Shown: positions 59,753 to 64,000 of the stretch, piece after piece
Numbering within the stretch: the first letter of the stretch is position 1
How the letters are laid out: each line of letters opens with the position of its first letter
Source: Pantoea eucrina
Lineage (GTDB): Bacteria; Pseudomonadota; Gammaproteobacteria; Enterobacterales; Enterobacteriaceae
NCBI RefSeq assembly: GCF_001691555.1
Contig: NZ_MAYN01000008.1
Span: 390,617 to 454,616, forward strand
Direction: 5' to 3'
DNA: 64,000 nt
The notes under the pieces: model-generated
Seen by the model: the letters and a program-made list of their open reading frames with translations, nothing else
Database searches by the model: none
What the model was told of the DNA's origin: nothing
Translations under genes and position numbers: made by a program

Positions 59753-61216
59753 TTATCCTTTCTGATACTGGCGGAAACGCCGCTGCAGCTCACGCAGCTG
59801 ATCGATTCGGGCGTCATACCGTGCCTGCTTCAGACTGCCAAGCGGCACCTGTGCGCTGGCGCTGCCCAGCGCGGTAATGGCCTGATCGAGCTGACCGCTG
59901 AGCGCCAGGCTCTCTGCCCGTGCCGACAGCTCTTCATCACGTAATCCCTGAGCCGCCGACGCCTGTGCCAGCAGATCCCAGGCGTTAAGGTCGTCCGGGT
60001 GGGCAAAGGTATAGCGGTTAAGAATGCGGCTGGCGCTGGCGGGCTGCTTCGCTTCCACATAAGCGTTAGCCAGGTTGAGCTGCAGCACCGGATCGCTGCC
60101 GCCGCCGCGGGCGCTGCTCAGCATGGCGATCGCCTGCTGCGGCTGGTTTAGCCCCAGATCGATATCGGTCATCAGATCAAGAAACCAGACGTTATCCGGC
60201 TGTTTCGCCAGCAGCGGCGCCAGCGTACGTCTGGCATTCGCAAAATCTTTGGCCTGCAGAAACTGCACCGCTTTGCCATACTGCGCCGCCTGCTGTTCAC
60301 GCAGATTGCCTTTCGCATACTCATTCAGCAGATCGTCAGTGAGCTGATTGCGGCCGGTCGGATACATGCCCAGTACACGCACTTTCGCCATATAGAAATC
60401 CTGCGACGACTGGACCACCACCGGACGCATCTGGTTTGCGCGGTTGCGCGCGTCAGAGAGGCGGCTGTCAGGCAGCGGGTGCGTCAGCAGAATTTCCGGT
60501 GGCCGGGAAGAGAAGCGCGTCTGGTCGGCAAGCTTTTCCAGAAAGGCGGGCATCGCCTGCGGATCAAAACCGGCGCGCTGCAGCACCTGAATACCGATGC
60601 GATCCGCTTCCTGCTCATTACCCTGCGTAAAGCTGATGATGCCCTGCTGGGTGCCTGCCAGCGTACCGGTCAGAGCGGCCATTCCCGCCTGCGGATTTGC
60701 CATCGCCAGCAGAATAGAACCCAGCGCACCGACCCAGGTCAGCGGCGCACTGCGTTTCTGCTCCTCCATGGCGCGCGCCAGATGGCGCTGCGTCACGTGT
60801 GAAATCTCGTGCGCCATCACCGAGGCGAGCTGGCTTTCATTGTCGGTATAGCGAAACAGGGAGGCGTGCAGCACCACGTTACCGCCAAAAAAGGCAAAGG
60901 CGTTGAGTTCGTCGTTCTGGATCAGGAAAAAGTGAAACGGCGTGCGTACTGAACTGGCGTGCGCCACCAGACGCTGCCCCAGCGCATTAATGTACTGATT
61001 CAGCAGCGGATCCTGAATCAGCGGCGCACTGGCCCGCAGCTGGCGCACGTAAAAATCGCCCATCTGCAGTTCCTGATTAATGGATAGCGTGGAACCTGCC
61101 GTCGTGCCGATGTCGGGCAGGTTATCACTGAGATCGGCACGTGCGCTGAAGGCTGGCGTCAGCAGCAGCGCAGGAATGAGGGTAGCCAGTACGGAGATGC
61201 GCAGTCGGTTTAACAT
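59753..61216 (-). CDS. bepA: Periplasmic chaperone/metalloprotease BepA
   Basis: M48-family protease and TPR chaperone that monitors outer-membrane protein assembly (LptD, BAM). 487 residues from ATG 61216 ([19 protein letters not shown]), as in E. coli; the frame is open 73 codons further but without homology. Signal peptide about 1-27; zinc motif HEISH ([16 protein letters not shown]), the third ligand in NEQEADRIG, then TPR repeats from about 310. It works with the bamB product in this window. Confidence 0.95.
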   Translation of the reverse strand: MLNRLRISVLATLIPALLLTPAFSARADLSDNLPDIGTTAGSTLSINQELQMGDFYVRQLRASAPLIQDPLLNQYINALGQRLVAHASSVRTPFHFFLIQNDELNAFAFFGGNVVLHASLFRYTDNESQLASVMAHEISHVTQRHLARAMEEQKRSAPLTWVGALGSILLAMANPQAGMAALTGTLAGTQQGIISFTQGNEQEADRIGIQVLQRAGFDPQAMPAFLEKLADQTRFSSRPPEILLTHPLPDSRLSDARNRANQMRPVVVQSSQDFYMAKVRVLGMYPTGRNQLTDDLLNEYAKGNLREQQAAQYGKAVQFLQAKDFANARRTLAPLLAKQPDNVWFLDLMTDIDLGLNQPQQAIAMLSSARGGGSDPVLQLNLANAYVEAKQPASASRILNRYTFAHPDDLNAWDLLAQASAAQGLRDEELSARAESLALSGQLDQAITALGSASAQVPLGSLKQARYDARIDQLRELQRRFRQYQKG

Positions 61217-61858
61217 GCCTCGATCCTGATAATGCTCATCTGTCGCCGGACAGAAGAGAGGGTAAATGTTCGATGTGAATCGGGTTTTCTGCTCTGCCGT
61301 TATCTTAACCGCAGGCCGCCGGGTTGCAAAGAGAGCGGCCACAGAAGCGCATAATGGAGCGTTTAGCAGTGTGAGTCGCTGTTTTGCTGCAAAAAACTGA
61401 ACAGTAATGCAGCGACAGACGGGCGGATAAGTCACTATGAATTCAAAGTTACGTAAAGTTGCTCAAAAATATTGAATCTGGCATGGATTTTTCCAGGTAT
61501 TCTCTGAAAAACAGCGCGGCGCTGACCTCAACTATCACCCTGTTCCATCAGCTTTTTTTATCATCAGTGCCAGATAAAAACCGACCTTAACAGAAATTAA
61601 TGGTCAGGATTAACCCGCTCGTCAACCCGCCTGGTAAGCATTGGTAAACCTGCTTTCCGGCCAGCCTATTCTGCAGCGCTGACGTCATGACCATCGAATT
61701 CCCTGTTTAATCAGCACAGCTAATTATGTTGCGTGCAACTAAAACGCGCTTATGCCGTGTGGGTCGGTCACGCCGTTCCGTATGCGCTGTGGTATAGATA
61801 AGGCACTTTTTTCCTTGTGGACTGTTAATACACGTGCCGTGTATGCCGGAGAGTTTGT
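61217..61858. other. Intergenic region before the DsrE genes
   Basis: 642 bp between divergent bepA and the DsrE pair. It carries the bepA promoter area at its left end and, near the right, TGTGGTATAGAT (61788-61799), a possible extended -10 for the DsrE genes. GCTGA and TCAGC followed by seven T at about 61520-61559 form a weak terminator-like hairpin with a long loop. No open frame with both an RBS and homology is visible. In E. coli bepA faces perM, which is absent. Confidence 0.55.
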
Positions 61859-62464
61859 ATGCGTTCAGCAGTAAGCTATGCCCTGATTGCTGTTCTGGGA
61901 GGCGTGGTCGGAGCAGGAATAATCAAAGGAGACGACCTCTATCAGCGTGTGGCGAAACATTTTACCGCTGAGCCTGCCGATCCCGAGGGGTTCTGGAGCA
62001 CGCCCGCCATTGAAGGCTATGGCAAGATTCACTACGAAGCAGATGCGGCCTTTAAGCCGGTGGCCGGCCTGAGCAATAAAGTCATTTTTCAGCTCACCAA
62101 AAATGAAGGCGATATCAAACGTCCTAACCTGGGCCTGGAACGGGTTGCGCGCGTGGTGAATCTCTATGTTGCCTCCGGGATCCCTGCCGATCAGCTGGCG
62201 TTTGTTGTCTCCATGACCGGCGATGCGACGCCTGCCACGCTGGACAACAGCCACTTCAGGCAATTTTATGGCGTTGATAACCCTAATCTGCCGCTGATCA
62301 ATGCGCTGAATAAGCTGGGCGTAAAAGTCTCCGTATGCGATCAGTCAGTTGCCTTTCACCACTATCCCAACGCCTGGATCGATCGTTCAGTGATCCATGC
62401 GCTCTCCAGCCCGACTACGGTCTCTACGCTGGAAAATCAGGGCTATGCCCTTTTGCAGATGTAA
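61859..62464 (+). CDS. DsrE-like exported protein, first of a tandem pair
   Basis: 201 residues. The N-terminal hydrophobic helix (about 5-24, VSYALIAVLGGVVGAGII) is an uncleaved anchor or signal. The rest resembles the DsrE/DsrF sulfur-carrier fold: KVIFQLTKNEGDI, GLERVARVVNLYVASGI, FVVSMTGDATPATL, and a single Cys in GVKVSVCDQSVAFHHY, placed like the sulfur-carrying Cys of DsrE proteins. Function is unknown; periplasmic location is inferred. It is followed after 24 bp by a paralogue about half identical by eye. Confidence 0.75.
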   Translation: MRSAVSYALIAVLGGVVGAGIIKGDDLYQRVAKHFTAEPADPEGFWSTPAIEGYGKIHYEADAAFKPVAGLSNKVIFQLTKNEGDIKRPNLGLERVARVVNLYVASGIPADQLAFVVSMTGDATPATLDNSHFRQFYGVDNPNLPLINALNKLGVKVSVCDQSVAFHHYPNAWIDRSVIHALSSPTTVSTLENQGYALLQM

Positions 62465-62488
62465 TCGTTTCGGTTAAGGAGAAACAGA

Positions 62489-63097
62489 ATGCGTGTAGCG
62501 TCTTATATTGTTATCGCCGCGCTGGCAGGGTTTGTCGGCGGCAATGTGTTACAGCTTCCTGAGCTGGTGGATAAAGTCAGCGGTAAATTTGCCGATAAAA
62601 AAGCGGAGCCCGCTGACTTCTGGAGTACCCCGGCAATTGCCGGCTACGGCAAAATTCACTTTGTGAATACGCCGGACTACAACCCGGCAATGACGCCCGG
62701 GCTGAGCAACAAAATTGTGTTTCAGATCAACCGCAGCGAAGGTGATATTCATCAGCCTAATCTGGGTCTGGAGCGCGTGGCGCGCGTAACCAACCTCTAT
62801 TACGCTGCGGGTGTGCCGCTTAATCAGCTGAACTTTGTGGTGTCCATTAACAGCGATGCGGTCCCGGCTGCACTGAATAATGAGCAGTTTCACAAGGCGT
62901 ACGGTTTTGACAACCCGAACCTGAAACTGATTGATGAGCTGAAAAAAGCAGGCGTCAAAGTCACGATTTGCGATCAGTCCGTAGCATTTCACCAGCTGCA
63001 GCGTGACTGGATCGATACCCGCGTAACCCATACGCTCTCCAGCGGCACGACGGTCGCTACGCTGCAGAATGAAGGATACGCCTTTTTGATGCTGTGA
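62489..63097 (+). CDS. DsrE-like exported protein, second of a tandem pair
   Basis: 202 residues and collinear with the preceding gene: shared stretches are FWSTPAI-GYGKIH, NLGLERVARV-NLY, DNPNL and V-VCDQSVAFH (here VTICDQSVAFHQLQ). The N-terminal helix MRVASYIVIAALAGFVGGNVL is an anchor or signal peptide. TAAGGAGA lies before the ATG. The pair probably arose by tandem duplication and may form a heteromer, as DsrE/DsrF proteins do. A hairpin follows. Confidence 0.75.
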   Translation: MRVASYIVIAALAGFVGGNVLQLPELVDKVSGKFADKKAEPADFWSTPAIAGYGKIHFVNTPDYNPAMTPGLSNKIVFQINRSEGDIHQPNLGLERVARVTNLYYAAGVPLNQLNFVVSINSDAVPAALNNEQFHKAYGFDNPNLKLIDELKKAGVKVTICDQSVAFHQLQRDWIDTRVTHTLSSGTTVATLQNEGYAFLML

Positions 63098-63105
63098 TTT
63101 CAGCC

Positions 63106-63127
63106 GACAGCGGCGCAGGCCGCTGTC
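63106..63127 (+). terminator. Hairpin after the DsrE pair
   Basis: GACAGCGGC and GCCGCTGTC, a perfect 9-bp stem with a GCAG loop, 9 bases after the stop. There is no T run, so termination is uncertain. Confidence 0.5.
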
Positions 63128-63224
63128 ACCTCTCTGCTTCAATCCGCAAACCGATCCAGCGTAAAAAAGAGTTCTGTTGCCAGTCCGGCGGGATGATCCG
63201 TGCTGAAACGACCTGAGCGGTGTA

Positions 63225-63253
63225 CACTTGTGTGTCTCTCATAACAACAAGTG
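63225..63253. promoter_or_regulatory. Inverted repeat upstream of the Cache sensor gene
   Basis: CACTTGT and ACAAGTG are perfect 7-bp arms 15 bases apart, 67 bp before the start of the sensor gene. It could be an operator or an mRNA hairpin; the binder is unknown. Confidence 0.4.
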
Positions 63254-63319
63254 ACCCCCTCAATCACCACAGCGTCAGGCACGTAAATCTATGAAGCAAC
63301 CTATCCGCGCGGCGGCGTT

Positions 63320-64000
63320 ATGCTGACGCGAATCCGGCCAAAAACTGACCTGCGGACGCTGATCGCGCTGCTGGCAATTATCAGTATTGTCATCACGCTG
63401 GCAAACACGCTCTATGCGACCTGGCGCGTGCAGCGCATGGTGCTGATTGAAACCACGCTGGAAGCCAACCGCGCCTACGCGACAAAGCTGGCAACCACCA
63501 CAGAACTTTTCTTTCAGCAGGCGCAGTCGCAGCTGCACTTCAGCGCTAACCTGCTGGGCCAGGCGTTTGACGATGAGGCGCTCGCGCAGCAGGAAGTCAG
63601 CCGCCTGCGTGAGCAGACCAGCAGCTTCAATTCCGTCGCGGTGGTGGACAGTAACGGCATCGTGAAAGCGATCTCGCCGGAATCCCTGACGCTGAAGGGC
63701 ATGCAGCTTACCAGCCAGGCGTCCCGGGAAGCGCTGACGCAGCGGCAGCCGCTGGTCAGCAGGGCGGTGATCTCAGCCGCAAACAATCTCATCGTGTTTG
63801 TTTCATGGCCTGTCTGGAATAGCGAAGGGCGCTATCTGGGTTACGTGGGCGGCACGCTCTATCTGAAGAAGAAAAGTATCCTGAATGCGCTGCTGGGCGA
63901 GCAATATTATCGCGACGGGACCCAGATTTTTGTCCTGGATCGTAACAATCAGGTGCTTTATCACCAGAACAGCCAGCTGGTGGGTAAAAGCGTGCCGGCT
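63320..64000 (+). CDS. Cache-domain membrane sensor, N-terminal part (3' partial)
   Basis: 227 codons run to the window edge. TM helix about 13-35 (LIALLAIISIVITLANTLYA), then a double-Cache-type periplasmic domain: helix with ETTLEANRAYATKLATTTELFF, then beta segments SFNSVAVVDSNGIVKAISPES and QIFVLDRNNQVLYHQNSQLVGKSV. Such N-termini usually precede GGDEF, HAMP or methyl-accepting output domains; a diguanylate cyclase is the most common arrangement in related bacteria, but the output part is outside the window. The RBS is weak. A short frame (MKQPIRAAALC, 63291-63326) overlaps the start. Confidence 0.75.
   Translation, partial: MLTRIRPKTDLRTLIALLAIISIVITLANTLYATWRVQRMVLIETTLEANRAYATKLATTTELFFQQAQSQLHFSANLLGQAFDDEALAQQEVSRLREQTSSFNSVAVVDSNGIVKAISPESLTLKGMQLTSQASREALTQRQPLVSRAVISAANNLIVFVSWPVWNSEGRYLGYVGGTLYLKKKSILNALLGEQYYRDGTQIFVLDRNNQVLYHQNSQLVGKSVPA

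Noticed and set aside
61217..61435. 73-codon N-terminal extension of bepA
   Set aside because: The signal peptide and family start at 61216 fit exactly; the extension has no homology.

Overview
The window is a chromosomal segment of an enterobacterium, most likely Erwiniaceae (Pantoea/Erwinia type). This is inferred from near-Escherichia protein sequences and gene order (purL-glmY-glrK-qseG-glrR-glnB, suhB-trmJ-iscR-iscS, rlmN-rodZ-ispG-hisS-yfgM-bamB-der, xseA/guaBA, ppk-ppx, purMN/upp-uraA-hda-bepA), combined with genes that E. coli lacks at these positions (pilW, a protealysin operon, a PQQ dehydrogenase, a large-subunit Pst permease set, paired DsrE proteins). There are no rRNA or tRNA genes, prophage, IS transposase or CRISPR array. 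Coding density is high and base composition is GC-rich throughout.

Layout. 0-8.3 kb: 3' part of purL (its first codons lie outside the window), the sRNA gene glmY with GlrR sites and overlapping sigma-54/sigma-70 promoters, then the glrK-qseG-glrR-glnB operon. 8.3-13.7 kb: hmp with an NsrR operator, glyA with a PurR operator, hcaT and csiE. 13.8-16.6 kb: a two-gene metal transport unit (DUF1007 plus NicO permease) behind a Zur-like box, and an unrecognised membrane/coiled-coil protein. 16.6-23.6 kb: suhB, trmJ, and a strikingly reduced isc locus (iscR and a tail-less iscS only), then pepB, sseB and sseA with palindromic repeats between the last two. 23.9-33.6 kb: ndk and the rlmN-pilW-rodZ-ispG, hisS-yfgM-bamB and der block. 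33.6-37.7 kb: an accessory insertion carrying a PQQ-dependent dehydrogenase and a protealysin-emfourin operon. 37.8-43.6 kb: xseA, guaBA and small genes. 43.7-49.7 kb: mgtE, yfgG, tehB, ppx and ppk. 49.9-54.4 kb: PstCAB-type transporter without PstS. 54.4-54.9 kb: a 160-bp tandem repeat array. 54.9-61.2 kb: purN-purM, upp, uraA, hda (CTG start) and bepA. 61.9-64 kb: two tandem DsrE-like genes and the start of a Cache-domain membrane sensor.

How the genes connect. Purine and one-carbon metabolism is spread over several units (purL, glyA, guaBA, purMN), three of them with readable PurR operators. Cell-envelope assembly is represented by bamB, rodZ, yfgM and bepA, and phosphate/polyphosphate handling by ppk-ppx beside pstCAB. 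The GlrK/GlrR pair reads directly onto glmY through three TGTC-N10-GACA sites.

The most notable observation is the isc locus. iscU, iscA, hscB, hscA, fdx and iscX are all absent between iscR and pepB, and the remaining IscS has lost the C-terminal tail that in E. coli contacts IscU. The regulator nevertheless keeps its Fe-S ligands and its promoter keeps three IscR boxes at exact 25-bp spacing. This suggests an organism in which IscS survives only as a sulfur donor and cluster assembly depends on another system (inference; the rest of the genome is not visible).
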